DNA of 28,498 bases, from the NCBI GenBank assembly GCA_027579435.1, contig JANBPK010000126.1, forward strand, positions 1 through 28,498, in the 5' to 3' direction. Shown here piece by piece: positions 1-9,538 of this stretch (positions within the stretch are counted from its first letter, which is position 1; each line of letters opens with the position of its first letter). The notes under the pieces were generated by a model. That model had not been told where the DNA came from. It was given only the letters and a program-made list of their open reading frames with translations, and searched no databases. Origin of the DNA: Candolleomyces eurysporus. Taxonomy: Eukaryota; Basidiomycota; Agaricomycetes; Agaricales; Psathyrellaceae. The position numbers and the translations under genes are program-made.

Positions 1-862
1 CTGGTGCTGGAGGAGGTACCGGTCCGTACACTGGTGCCGCTCGTGCTGGTGNTGGTGCTNGGGATAGGGACNGGGGCAGGTACGGGTGCAGGCGCTAGTG
101 CTGGGGCTGGGGCCGGGATGGGTGTGGGCCTCGTTGGCATTGCTGGAACAGGGGGAGGAACTGGCGCTGGTGCTGGGACGCCCACTGCCGGTACTGTCGG
201 CATACTCATCACGACGGGGAAGCCGACAANCGGGGGCAGGGGGAGGCGGCGCCGGGGGAGGTGTCCGCTTTGGGGGCCGTCTTCTTCGCGCCAAAGGAGA
301 TGACAGAGGTCGTGCCCGGCGTCTCGTGGGCGGCGGCGTACANGGTATACGACGACGACGGCGCAGCATTCCCACCGTTCCCCGGATTCTGGCCCTGGAC
401 CATACTGTAGTACTCCTGCTCCTTGGACAAGAGGATGCTCGACAGCGAGTGCCCGTTCGTCCGCTGCTGTTTCTGCTGCTTGTTGGCGGGCCCCTGGCGA
501 GCAGGCTGCTCCGAGGGTCCGGCTGGCCGAAACCCGTTGCTCGATGGGTCGTCCATGTCCATCCGATCCTCCGCTCCGTCCTCTGGCGCACCCTTTCGTT
601 TGGCGGGTATCACGCTCGTCGGTGTCGTCGAGAGATCGTATGCGCCCCCACTCTGCCCACCGCTGCCGCCGAGCTGAAACCCTCCTCCTCGTCCCATTGC
701 TGTTGCAGCTCCTCTCGTCATGTAAGGGGCGCTCGTCGGATTCAGATGCGTATTCGAGGCCGAGGGCGAGCTCAAGAGGTCTGCGATGTTGTTTCTTCTG
801 TGGTGCTGTGGTTGTTCATGTTGCTGGTGTCCGTCTGCTCCTCCTCCTCCCGCTGCAGACAT
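1..862 (-). CDS. Low-complexity, probably nuclear protein; 5' part, runs off the left edge
   Basis: The start is placed at the first real ATG on the minus strand (862-860), which opens MSAAGGGGADGHQQ. The product is rich in Gly, Ser, Pro, Gln and His. It holds NNIADLLSSPS near residue 30, a basic patch AKRKG followed by acidic EDGAEDRMDMDD, and a Gln/Lys-rich stretch (ANKQQKQQ) before SLSSILLSKEQEYY. This style is typical of fungal transcription or chromatin proteins, but no DNA-binding domain is in view. As written the frame stops at 209. If the N at 230 is a spurious base, the frame stays open to base 1 through a Ser/Thr/His-rich tail; this fits the N behaviour elsewhere in the window. The frame is also open upstream of 862 through a possible GT-AG intron (1012-941), but no ATG supports that longer form. 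I do not recognise the family. Confidence 0.5.
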
Positions 863-1819
863 CCCTGTCCTTTTCCGGTAGCCCTTCCTGCGTCCTCCGA
901 CTTGTTCGTCGTGGCGGTGGTGTCGAATCAAAGTAAGGCGCTAAAGGGTGGTAATGGGTCAGTCATTGTCTGTGTCCCGTTGGACGGGGAAAGATAAATG
1001 GCTCGTACATACCTGGGCAGTCGTTCGAACGCCACTCTTCCGTCGCCCTCGTCGTCGTCGTAAAGACTTGTCGTGTATGGGAATTTGAGGCAAACGAGAG
1101 CAAGATATACACAGGACGAGAAACCCAAGGAATAAGGACAAGAAACGGCCAAGTCTTGTTGCTTTTGTTGTTGAAATGAAAGGTGAGCAATCCAGTGGAA
1201 TAGCGGACCTTGTGTGTGTCTGTTATCATCAGATGCCGATGACAAGCTGACCAAATATGCCGTTGACCAAGATAAGATTAGATTCGAATCACGTCCATGC
1301 GTAGATAAATAACCTTGTCGTCAGCTCCAATTCGATTCGTGCGTGCTTCCCTCAAAGTCTGATCTGAGCGAGAAACAAGAAACTTCTAGCTTGGCGCATC
1401 ATCCTCAGACGGGGACAGAGCCTGCAAGTCTAACCTAAGCCTCGAGGTCCCCGATTAATTTTCGTGTTTGTTAACCGATCGCCGTGTTCAATCTTCCCCT
1501 TTGCTCAATATGGCGCAAAGGCCCCAAACATTCAAACAACTGTTGGTATGCATTGAATGATCTACAGTAGATTACATTGCTTAATACTAGTGGACATGTT
1601 GGGCAAAGTGCAACAATAACGATACGATGGTGTTCTACAAAATATGCCAATGCAAAATGCCAAAATGATGCGTAAATGCGAAGAGGGAGCCTGGTAAGGC
1701 GGTCGAAAGTCGAAGGAATTGCGAAATTGGCCCCGAAAGGCAATAGAAGGTCGAAAAGTGATGGAGGGGCGTGCGGCAATGCGGATGGTCGTGTCGAATA
1801 AATAGTGGCTCCAAGAAAT

Positions 1820-1871
1820 CTGCAAACACCATCAACACGAGCCCGAGGCAGAAGAAGACGGAAAGACTGAC
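1820..1871 (-). other. Putative 3' UTR intron of pheromone gene 1
   Basis: GTCAGT...TTTGCAG, 52 bases, begins 36 bases after the TAG stop. Equivalent GT-AG intervals lie after every copy: 5830-5881 and 9104-9155 (52 bases, GTCAGT donor), 12451-12508 (58 bases, GTTAGT) and 15803-15860 (58 bases, GTTAAT, a weaker donor). Intron and exon edges are kept although the interior differs in copies 4 and 5, which supports real splicing. The donor is too close to the stop for classic exon-junction-dependent decay. Confidence 0.4.
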
Positions 1872-1907
1872 CATAGCAAGAGTCGAAATGCCGTCAATAA
1901 AAGGCAT

Positions 1908-2141
1908 CTAGGCAATGGTGCAGTATCCACCGCTGCCAGAGCTACCGTCCCCTTCGAAGTCGGCGGGGATGTCCTTGTTAAAGACCACACAGTAGCCGCC
2001 CGATCCCGAGCTGCCATCTCCCTCCTTGTCGGCGGGGATATCCTTGGCGAAGATGACGCAGTATCCACCGGAGCCAGAGGGACCGCTACCCTCAGCGTCG
2101 GTGGGGATGTGAGTGGGCTTGATGGTGGTGAAGGAGTCCAT
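1908..2141 (-). CDS. Mating pheromone precursor, three-module, copy 1
   Basis: 77 residues, starting MDSFTTIKPTHIP. Three 23-residue modules of form I-P-(T/A)-D-x-E-G-x-G-x-S-G-S-G-G-Y-C follow without spacer, with cysteines at 28, 51 and 74. Each cysteine heads a CaaX box: CVIF, CVVF, and CTIA at the very C-terminus. SGSGGYC plus a terminal CaaX is the hallmark of basidiomycete lipopeptide pheromones. These are cytosolic precursors that are prenylated, trimmed, carboxymethylated and exported to activate STE3-type receptors. The (A/N)KD(I/V)PAD linkers between modules probably hold the cleavage sites that expose the internal CaaX ends; this is inferred from the multi-peptide rhodotorucine A precursors of Rhodosporidium. 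I chose this ATG, not the in-frame ORF reaching back to 2477, because the TATA box at 2251-2256 lies inside that extension. Confidence 0.9.
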   Translation of the reverse strand: MDSFTTIKPTHIPTDAEGSGPSGSGGYCVIFAKDIPADKEGDGSSGSGGYCVVFNKDIPADFEGDGSSGSGGYCTIA

Positions 2142-2250
2142 TGCTGGTGAGGGTGATAGAGTAGTAGTAGTAGTGCTCCGAAGAAGAGACTGCTGTAGTC
2201 GATGAAGCTCAGTGAAGAACTGGGGAATCAGATCGGATGTCGGGCTGCTC

Positions 2251-2256
2251 TTTATA
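2251..2256 (-). promoter_or_regulatory. TATA box of pheromone gene 1
   Basis: TATAAA on the minus strand (GGGTATAAAGAGC) lies about 110 bases upstream of the ATG. The same box with the same surroundings and spacing is kept in all five copies. Confidence 0.7.
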
Positions 2257-2460
2257 CCCTCGATGATCAGGAGCTCCACTTTGAGACTCTCCCGATCGTT
2301 CGCTGAATATCTCCTCCGCTGAACACCGTGATTTAATTTGATGAATCGCGAATAAATGGGATTCAAGAGGCACGGTCCTGTGCAACAATTATCTGCGAGT
2401 TTCATTCGCCGGTGATGGAATAGAGCATTTAACACTGTCCCTGGTCGGGCGCGTGCAGGA

Positions 2461-2478
2461 ATTGTTGCCGACAACAAT
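2461..2478. promoter_or_regulatory. Inverted repeat ATTGTTG-CCGA-CAACAAT upstream of pheromone gene 1
   Basis: A perfect 7-base inverted repeat with a 4-base gap lies about 320 bases upstream of the ATG. Each arm contains AACAAT/ATTGTT, the core bound by many HMG-box proteins. HMG-box factors such as Prf1 of Ustilago drive basidiomycete pheromone genes. The right arm (CGACAACAATAAACATTAGA) is kept near genes 2 (about 6412) and 5 (about 16448) and lost near genes 3 and 4. A second AACAAT occurs nearer the gene (about 2384) and is kept near genes 3, 4 and 5. Its function is inferred. Confidence 0.4.
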
Positions 2479-3317
2479 AAACATTAGATCTGTCCACAGT
2501 CAGGAGTGATTAAGGGTTAGACCGACATCGTTTGCACGAAATCCTAGACCGTCGTAATCACTTTCCTTTTTCACGGTCCGTTTATTGTCCTCCGGCGTCC
2601 TAACGGAATCACCCGGAATGGGCGTCCAGCTTGGCCGTCCAAGGTAGACAATAAGAGCGGAAATCACCAGGAACCGGAGCCGTCCAGCGTGGCTAAGCGC
2701 CTACGTCACCGTTTGCGCACTCAAGGAAGACGAGAGAAAATCCGTAACCGATACTTGCTTTGCCGTTGCACTATCAACAGTCGAAGACCCGTTCGGATCA
2801 GCTCGACTTCAACTTGATCGATCTCACAAGGAGGCCGGTAGTATCCCTCCAGAAAGTCATAGCACAATTCAAGAAAGGCCCCTCTCTCTGGCAAGGTTCA
2901 ATTGTTCATAAAATACGACAAAAGACGACGGCCAACTGAATTCAATTCAATTGGATAGATCTGGAATCAAAGGTGACCTGTGAGTTGAGTCGTGTTTCGC
3001 TGAGGCAATCAAAATCGGATATGGGCCCGACCTTCCAAGTATAGTATAGCTTAGGTCCGTCTACGTCTATTGTTTGCGTCGAATATTGCTGGGCTTCACC
3101 CACCGTCCGTATCTGCACAAGCGGGGATCCTCGGTATGCTGTTTTTGACCAAAAAAAACACNAAGATGAATCTCTTCCGGGAGCGAAAGCTGTGGGCAGG
3201 TAGAGCATTTTCCAGTGCGAAGGACTGCTGTCTGTCAATCGCTCAGAGTCTCCTTAGACTACAACGATCTCACCCTCATTAAATCCTAGTTTAATCTGCG
3301 ACTGGCCAAAGATACCA

Positions 3318-4023
3318 CCACTTTAAGGTCAAGGGATCAATTCAGGACCGGAGTGGCGCACCAGCATACTCCAGAACGCTCGCATATCATGGACGTCACT
3401 TGTTGGAAAATGAGGCTTCGACCGACCATGATGTTCGGTAAGGTGCGATGATAGACCTCTCCCCATTTAGAGCGGGGGAAAGCTGGTCATTTACCTCCAT
3501 CCGCCCACTGCCACTCATATTTCGACGGAATTACCCCTCGCCCCCGAATGGGAGGTTTCGGCCATCTCTCCAGCTGTTCCTGCGAAGATGACCTCGCGGG
3601 GTCAGGAGCCTGAGCTTGAGTGGGTTGTGAATGCTTTGCGTAGTGGTGCCTAAGAGAGCCTATCACGGGTTTGGAAGTGTCTTGTCGCTGGAAAGTAGAG
3701 CGAGTCTGATTTTATTCATACTTTGAACATAACCGCTGATCTAACGAAATAGACTCCTTTGAATAAGAAGGAATTCGCGCAACTTATTATGCCACCGGCC
3801 CTGCTTTTACCGCGAAGTTCCACCCCCGGTGCAGTCGATGATATCTTTGTCCTCAGCTGTCCTAAGATCGATGGTAGGAACTCTGTTCTTCTCCAAGTGG
3901 AGGAGATCATGCCGTACCTCGATACTTCGTTGTAAGCCCTAGAGCTCATCCAGGTGCGAACGACCTTTATCACGCACGTACATCCAGTTGCGACTTAGAC
4001 TGCCCACTGTTGAGCAACACTGC
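3318..4023 (+). pseudogene. Ubiquitin-like-domain conserved fungal gene, decayed copy 1
   Basis: Reading in mixed frames shows two landmarks. First is the C-terminal half of a ubiquitin fold (MIDLSP and an RAGE tail in this copy). Second is a domain of form VIYLHPPTATHISTELPLAPEWEVSAISPAVPAK, broken by a stop in-frame near 3650, then a later exon with VEEIMPYLDTSL. Basidiomycetes have a family combining ubiquitin-like repeats with VYLYPP...LAPEWEVSAIYP and EARTSFITYWLP blocks; I place the remnant there from memory of those motifs. Frame breaks and stops make it non-functional. It ends inside an intron (GTACGTACATCC donor) at the unit junction. Confidence 0.55.
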
Positions 4024-4364
4024 GAATGTATCTATTGTCATCAGATGCTATGGCCCGAGACCAAATATACAGCAGAGCAAAATAAGATTAGATTCTAACA
4101 GATAAGATCAGACCTTCATACAAAGAACAAATCCAAAGACTCTTAAAAGGAAGTAAAAGCAAACAGGACGATGGAGAGTGTAAATCCAAGGATTGGTGTT
4201 CGGTATGACTCCAGGCCTGGGAGTCCCGCACTGCAACGTCAAGAAGCTCAAGAAAACCATGCTCTCAGTCTTCTTTGGAATGGTCCAGAGCTTCGGCATC
4301 AGGAACTTCCCATTCAAGGCCCTCCTACAACGACGAGGAATGTACGAGGCTCTCCAAGTGCTCG

Positions 4365-4975
4365 ATGCCTGCTACTCTTGTAGCGGATCTTTGGTAACCC
4401 CCCTTCCTTAAAAACACACGTCAGTCCAAGGCAGTTCACTCTCACACTGTCTTGCCCTCTCCTTGCATTCACCCGTGAGCAAGTGCACGTCCCTGGTGTC
4501 GGTAACCAAACATATCTATATATCTGACAGAACGCAACCCACATCACGCTTCACGTCTGTATCTTCTGCGGACGGGTAAAAAGGTCACAACTTGTGGGTG
4601 GCTGTAGGCACGACTCTGTCGACTGGCAGTACGTCCACCACCTCTTCAAGCCGTATCGTACCTCCCCTGNCTACCACTGCTCCTCAGACCAGCAATCCCT
4701 TATCAGTGGGTAGCTTTGCTGCTGATTCTGCTCAGCGTTCTGATACAGATATTGAGGAGCAGGAGAGCAGTATGGTTCACTTGGAGTAGACTACCTACCA
4801 TACACGGCATTCAGTTGAAAAGTAACAGCGATCCCATAAATCTTCGTTCCTGCTTTGATTGTAAGGGAACTTAATCAAATTGGAAGCTTGAAGAGCGAGC
4901 TGCAGTTGGATTAGTGATGTCTGAGTGCTGGCGGCCCAAGTAGCGGGCGTTGCGGCGAAGTCGGCTTCTAGGGTT
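4365..4975. other. Extra block found only in unit 2
   Basis: In units 4 and 5 the sequence runs directly from CTCCAAGAACTC to GACGACGATCACTTGG. In unit 2 about 600 bases lie between the equivalent positions. The block holds a plus-strand Ser/Thr-rich ORF (4592-4789) and, on the minus strand, a 73-residue ORF (5016-4795) whose first residues RGQVVFVESI continue into shared sequence, then TPATWAASTQTSLIQLQLAL. It may be an insertion in unit 2, or ancestral sequence deleted from the other units. I recognise no family in it. Confidence 0.4.
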
Positions 4976-5216
4976 ATGCTCTCAACGAAGACGACTTGGC
5001 CTCGTGTGACACGCACGAGAACCTACAAGTACTCAATGATAACCAAATGCGTACATAACTACCTTGTCGTGAGCAAACGAAGTGTCGAACACTCTCCAAT
5101 TCAATTCGCGCGTGCGACCCTCAGAGTCCGACTCCGTCGATCTGAGCGAGAAACAAAAGAACTTCAAAATTCACCTCAAATGANCCCCCCAGTATCCTTC
5201 TGCCCCTAAAGTGTTC

Positions 5217-5400
5217 ATGATGAAAGACCCAAATAGTTCATCAACGTTAGTATCCACTGCATTCAACCGTGCACCACGCGGAAGGTTCCGCCCATCCTCC
5301 GAATGTCAAGCAACTCACGGTGATGGCGAGAATATTTATGGAAGTTTCCAGCCTACAAGCTTCCCAGCCCTGAGTAGGTACTGGCGCCAGTTTTTCGCGG
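5217..5400 (+). pseudogene. Lectin gene fragment, unit 2
   Basis: Translation gives MMKDPN, then FNRAPRGRFRPSSECQATHG, DGENIYG and PTSFPAL. This aligns with exon 2 of the complete lectin gene at 19898-20090 (VKDPKW, IDRAPRGGFCPSLECRVTTG, DCENAYT, PTSFPAP). Two of the three cysteines of the source exon are replaced, and no other lectin exon is found next to it. It is a decayed fragment. Confidence 0.65.
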
Positions 5401-5917
5401 CCTCCTCAGACGGGGACAGAGCCTGTGGTCTAATTTTGACTGACTCTCAAGATCGTCAGTCGATTTTCAGGTTCTTTTTTTTGTGAGCAGGCTCGTCCTT
5501 GATTGACTTATTCAATCTTCTCAATATGGCGCGAAAAGAATTCAAACAAGTGTTGGTATGCATTGAATGATCTACGGTAGATTACATTGCTTAATACTAG
5601 TGGACATGTTGGGCAAAGTGCAACAATAACGATACGATGATGTTCTACAAAATATGCCAATGCAAGATGCCAAAATGATGCGTAAATGCGAAAAGGGAGC
5701 CTGGTAAGGCGGTCGAAAGTCGAAGGGAGTGCGAAATCGGCCCCGAAAGGCAATAGAAGGTCGAAAAGTGATGGAGGGGCGTGCTGCAATGCGGATGGTC
5801 GTGTCGAATAAATAGTGGTTCCAAGAAATCTGCAAACATCATCAACACGAGCCCGAGGAAGAAGAAGACAGAAAGACTGACCATAGCAAGAGTCGAAATG
5901 CCGTCAAGAAAAGGCAT

Positions 5918-6151
5918 CTAGGCAATGGTGCAGTATCCACCGCTGCCAGAGCTACCGTCGCCTTCGAAGTCGGCGGGGATGTCCTTGTTGAAGACCACAC
6001 AGTAGCCGCCCGATCCCGAGCTGCCGTCTCCCTCCTTGTCGGCGGGGACATCCTTGGCGAAGATGACGCAGTATCCGCCAGAGCCAGACGGGCCGCTACC
6101 CTCAGCGTCGGTGGGGATGTGAGTGGGCTTGATGGTGGTGAAGGAGTCCAT
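5918..6151 (-). CDS. Mating pheromone precursor, three-module, copy 2
   Basis: 77 residues with the same three-module layout and CaaX boxes (CVIF at 28-31, CVVF at 51-54, CTIA at 74-77) as copy 1. The only protein difference is Ile35 to Val in the first linker; other changes are synonymous. The start ATG is followed by GACTCCTTCACC, as in every copy, and a (GTA)n tract lies in the leader just upstream. The immediate upstream region has lost about 40 bases compared with copies 1 and 3-5 (the segment with GAGACTCTCCCGATC), but the TATA box is kept. Confidence 0.9.
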   Translation of the reverse strand: MDSFTTIKPTHIPTDAEGSGPSGSGGYCVIFAKDVPADKEGDGSSGSGGYCVVFNKDIPADFEGDGSSGSGGYCTIA

Positions 6152-6258
6152 TGATGGTGAGGGTGATTGAGTAGTAGTAGTGCTCCGAAGAAGAGACTGG
6201 TGTAGTCGATGAAGCTCAGTGAAGAACTNGGGGAATCAGATCGGATGTCGGGCTGCTC

Positions 6259-6264
6259 TTTATA
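6259..6264 (-). promoter_or_regulatory. TATA box of pheromone gene 2
   Basis: Conserved TATAAA in GGGTATAAAGAGC, about 108 bases before the ATG. Confidence 0.7.
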
Positions 6265-7199
6265 CCCTCGAAGACCGGCTTTGATTTAATTTGATGAATC
6301 GCGAATGAGTGAGATTCAACGGGCACGGTCCTGTGCAACAGTTATCGATTTCATTGGTCAGTGATGGAGTAGAACATTCGACACTGTCCCTGGTCGCGTG
6401 CAGGGACTGCTCCCGACAACAATAAACATTAGACCTGTCCGTCAGGAGTGATTAAGGGTTAGAGCGACATCGTTTACACGAAATCCTAGACCGTTTTCCA
6501 TTCAGACGATCTGTTTATTGTCCTCCGGCATCCTAACGGGATCACCCGGAATGGGCGTCTACCGTCCAAGGTGGACAATAAGAGCGGGAGTCACCAGGAA
6601 CCGTCTAGCGTGGCTAAGCGCCTACGTCACCGTTTGCACACTCAAGGAAGACGAGAGAAAATCCGTAAACGAGATTTGCTTTGCCGTTACGATATCAACA
6701 GTCGAAGATCCGTTCGGATCAGCTTGACTTCAACTTATCGATCTCACAAGGATCTCTCGGAGAGTCAGAGCAAAATCCAAGAAGGCTTTCCCTCTGGCAA
6801 TGTTCAATTGTTCATAAGATGCGACAAAAGACGACGGCCAAATGAATTCAATTCAATTGGATAGATCTGGAAGGAAAGGTGAGCTATGAGTTGAGTCGTG
6901 TTCGCTGAGGCAATCAAATATTCGGACATGGACGCGACCTTCCAAGTTTAGCTTAGGTCCGTCCAGGCTACATCTATTGTTTGTGGCGGATACTGCTGGG
7001 TCTAACCCACTGTATCTACACAAGCAGGGGTTCTCGGATTGGACAAGAAAACACAAATGAATATCTTCCGGGGCGAAAGCTGTAGGCAGGTAGAGCATTT
7101 GCGAAGGACTGCCGCCTCTCAATCGCTCAGAGTCTCGGTAGAGTAAACGACGCGGGGAAGATTCTGACCAAATTTATTACATACTGGTATATTCCGTGA

Positions 7200-7923
7200 C
7201 TAGCCTTCTGGCGCTTCGCTGACGTTGCCAGGGTCGAGCAACTAATTCAGGACCGTAATGGCGCACCAGCAGACTCCCAAAGGCTTGCATATGATGGACA
7301 TCGCCTGTTAGACGATGAGACTTCGACCAACTATGATGTCCACTCAGGTGCGATGATAGACCTTTCCCCCACTCAGAGAGGGGAACCCTCGTCATTTACC
7401 TCGATCCGCTCACTGCCACTTGCGTTTCGACGAAATTATCGCTCGCTCCTGAATCGAAGGTTACAGCCATCTCTCCAGCTGTTCCTGCAAAGACGACTTC
7501 TCAGGGTCAGGAGCTTGACTGGGTTGTGGATTCTTTGCATAGTGGTGCTCTAAAAGAGGTTATTACGGTTCTGGAGGTGTCTTTCTGGTGGAAAGTAGAG
7601 CGAGTCTGATTTGATTTCATCTTGAACATAACCGTTGATTTAACAAAATAGACTCCTTTGAATGAGGATGAATTCGCCCAAGTTATTATACCCACCAGCC
7701 CTGCCTTTACCACGAAGTTTCACTCCCGGTACAGTCGATGATATCTTTGTCCTCGACTGTCCTAAGATCAATGCCGGGAACTCTGTTTTTCTTCAGGTGG
7801 AGGAGATCATGCCGTATCTGGATACTTCGTTGTTGGCCCTGGGGCTCATGGAAGCACGAACGCTCTTTATCACGTACGTACATCGAGTTGCGACTCACAC
7901 TCCTCACTGTTGACTGACACTGT
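7200..7923 (+). pseudogene. Ubiquitin-like-domain conserved fungal gene, decayed copy 2
   Basis: This copy shows the ubiquitin relation best. 7237-7385 reads without a break as LIQDRNGAPADSQRLAYDGH, RLLDDETSTNYDVHSGAMID and LSPTQRGE. This matches the register of ubiquitin from its IQDKEGIPPDQQRL segment to the C-terminal RLRGG (here QRGE). The following VYL-PP domain, the EELA-type linker exon (7650-7700) and the exon with EEIMPYLDTSLLALGLMEAR (7800-7860) are in different frames, so the gene is broken. An upstream remnant (RKL-AGRAFAKDC near 7075-7140) may be a first ubiquitin-like repeat. Confidence 0.6.
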
Positions 7924-8493
7924 GAATATATCTATCATTATCAGATGCCAACGATCAATGATGGCCCGAGACAAAATATGCGGTCGAGTAAAATAAGATT
8001 AGTTTTCGAGCAGATAAAATCAAACCCGACTCGAAAAAAGGGATAAAAGCAAATGGGACGATGGGAATGTATGAATGGCGTCCGATAATAAAGTCCAGTA
8101 CTGCAAGGCCAAGCATAATATGATCCAAGTCTTGCTTGAGACACTCCAGACCTCAACGCCGAGATCTTCCCCCGAGTTCGGGCTCCCGATGATCTTGACG
8201 ACGGAGATGACTTGGCCTAGACACACACGAGGACCTACATGTACAAGTACAATGATAATCAAATGCGCACATAAATAACCTTGTCGTAAGCAAACAAAGT
8301 GTCAAACATTTCAATTCGACTCCCGTATGCTGAGTCCAACTTGTCTCCGTTGCTGACCTTACGACTGATGATAAGTCGATCAGTCGTTGATGTAAGAGTT
8401 CAACTTCAGTGATTTGAACGAGAAAAAAGAAGTTAACATACTAATCAGCTTGCTCAAGCGACCTCTCAAGGTCCTTCCGGTCCTAACTTCTTC

Positions 8494-8660
8494 ATGATGA
8501 ACGCCCCAAATGGCTCATCAACCTTGGCATCCACTGCGTCCAACCGTGCACCCCGTGGAAGGCTCCGTCTGTCCCTTGAACGACACGCAACTCAAGGTTG
8601 ACTGCGAGAACGTGTATACAAGCTCTCAGCCCACGAGCTTCCGATCGCTGAGTACCTACT
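8494..8660 (+). pseudogene. Lectin gene fragment, unit 3
   Basis: The nucleotide match to lectin exon 2 runs from ATGATGAACGCCCCAAATGG to CCCACGAGCTTCC. A frame change within CAACTCAAGGTTGACTGCGA breaks the reading frame; DCENVYTSSQPTSF is read in another frame. Non-functional. Confidence 0.6.
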
Positions 8661-9191
8661 AATGCCAGCTTGGCGCATCATCCTCAGACAGGGACAGAGC
8701 TTGTTGGTCCAACCTGAGCTTCGAGGTCTCCGATTGATTTCCCATGTTTCTTGGTTAGCAGATCACCTTATTCAATCTTCGCCCTTGTTCAATATGGCGC
8801 GTAGGACCAAGAAATTCAAACAAGTGTTGGTATGCATTGAATGATTTACAGTAGAATACATTGATTAATACTAGTGGAGATGTTGGGTAAAGGTCAACAA
8901 CAACGATATGATGATGTTCTACAAAATATGCCAATGCACCATGCCAAAATGATGTGTAAATGCGAAAAGGGGGCCTGGTAAGGCGGTCGACGGTCCAAGG
9001 AATTCCAAAATGGGCCCCGAAAGGCAATAGAAGGTCGAAAAGTGATGAATGGGCGTGCTGCAATGCGGATGGTCGTGTCGAATAAATAGTGGCTCCAAGA
9101 AATCTGCAAACACCATCAACAAGAGCCCGAGGTAGAAGAAGAAGGAAAGACTGACCATAGCAAGAGTCGAAATGCCGTCAACAAAAGGCAT

Positions 9192-9425
9192 CTAGGCAAT
9201 GGTGCAGTATCCACCGCTGCCAGAGCTACCGTCCCCTTCGAAGTCGGCGGGGATGTCCTTGTTAAAGACCACACAGTAGCCGCCCGATCCCGAGCTGCCA
9301 TCTCCCTCCTTGTCGGCGGGGATATCCTTAGCGAAGATGACGCAGTATCCGCCGGAGCCAGAGGGGCCGCTACCCTCAGCGTCGGTGGGGATGTGAGTGG
9401 GCTTGATGGTGGTGAAGGAGTCCAT
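9192..9425 (-). CDS. Mating pheromone precursor, three-module, copy 3
   Basis: 77 residues, identical in protein sequence to copy 1 as far as I can read, with modules ending CVIF, CVVF and CTIA. It is intact, with its own TATA box at 9533-9538. The shared CAACAATAAACATT element further upstream is lost here: only CGACATCCAGACC remains near 9751, so its regulation may differ from copies 1, 2 and 5. Confidence 0.9.
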   Translation of the reverse strand: MDSFTTIKPTHIPTDAEGSGPSGSGGYCVIFAKDIPADKEGDGSSGSGGYCVVFNKDIPADFEGDGSSGSGGYCTIA

Positions 9426-9532
9426 TGATGGTGAGGATGATTGAGTAGTAGTAGTGCTCCGAAGAAGAGACTGGTGTAGTCGATGAAGCTCAGTGAAGAA
9501 CTNGGGGAATCAGATCGGATGTCGGGCTGCTC

Positions 9533-9538
9533 TTTATA
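9533..9538 (-). promoter_or_regulatory. TATA box of pheromone gene 3
   Basis: Conserved TATAAA in GGGTATAAAGAGC, about 108 bases before the ATG. Confidence 0.7.

Larger units (their letters stand above)
1215..4023. repeat. Tandem array unit 1 (shortest, internally deleted)
   Basis: Homology to the other units starts near 1215-1223, at a TATCATCAGATGCCGATGAC-like string also seen near 4045, 7943, 11265 and 14612. It ends at the CACTGC/GAATGTATC junction near 4023. The unit contains pheromone gene 1 and ubiquitin-like pseudogene 1. It lacks the lectin fragment and most of the segment before it: the sequence jumps from GATAAGATTAGATTCGAAT directly to the AAATAACCTTGTCG stretch. The stretch 2480-3320 (pheromone upstream region to pseudogene) is shared by all units. 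It includes a partly open frame (VTVCALKEDERKSV in several copies) that I cannot assign to a gene. Confidence 0.75.
4024..7923. repeat. Tandem array unit 2 (longest, carries extra sequence)
   Basis: Unit 2 contains, left to right, a shared short-ORF segment (about 4170-4365), an extra block of about 600 bases not present in units 3-5, a lectin-gene fragment, pheromone gene 2 and ubiquitin-like pseudogene 2. Pheromone gene 2 is 4010 bases from gene 1, while later spacings are 3274, 3347 and 3352. The added length comes mostly from the 4365-4975 block and from sequence deleted in unit 1. Confidence 0.75.

Noticed and set aside
4..303. Gly/Ala-rich plus-strand ORF at the left edge
   Set aside because: It is the reverse reading of a Pro/Ser/Thr-rich minus-strand coding repeat.
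1635..1907. 90-residue ORF right after the pheromone stop as a second protein
   Set aside because: It is lost in copies 4 and 5 and crosses a conserved GT-AG interval, so a 3' UTR with an intron explains it better.
2142..2477. In-frame N-terminal extension of pheromone copy 1 to a 189-residue ORF (similar extensions at copies 4 and 5)
   Set aside because: The conserved TATA box lies inside the extension, the extension is not conserved between copies, and MDSFTT is the usual form of a pheromone precursor start.
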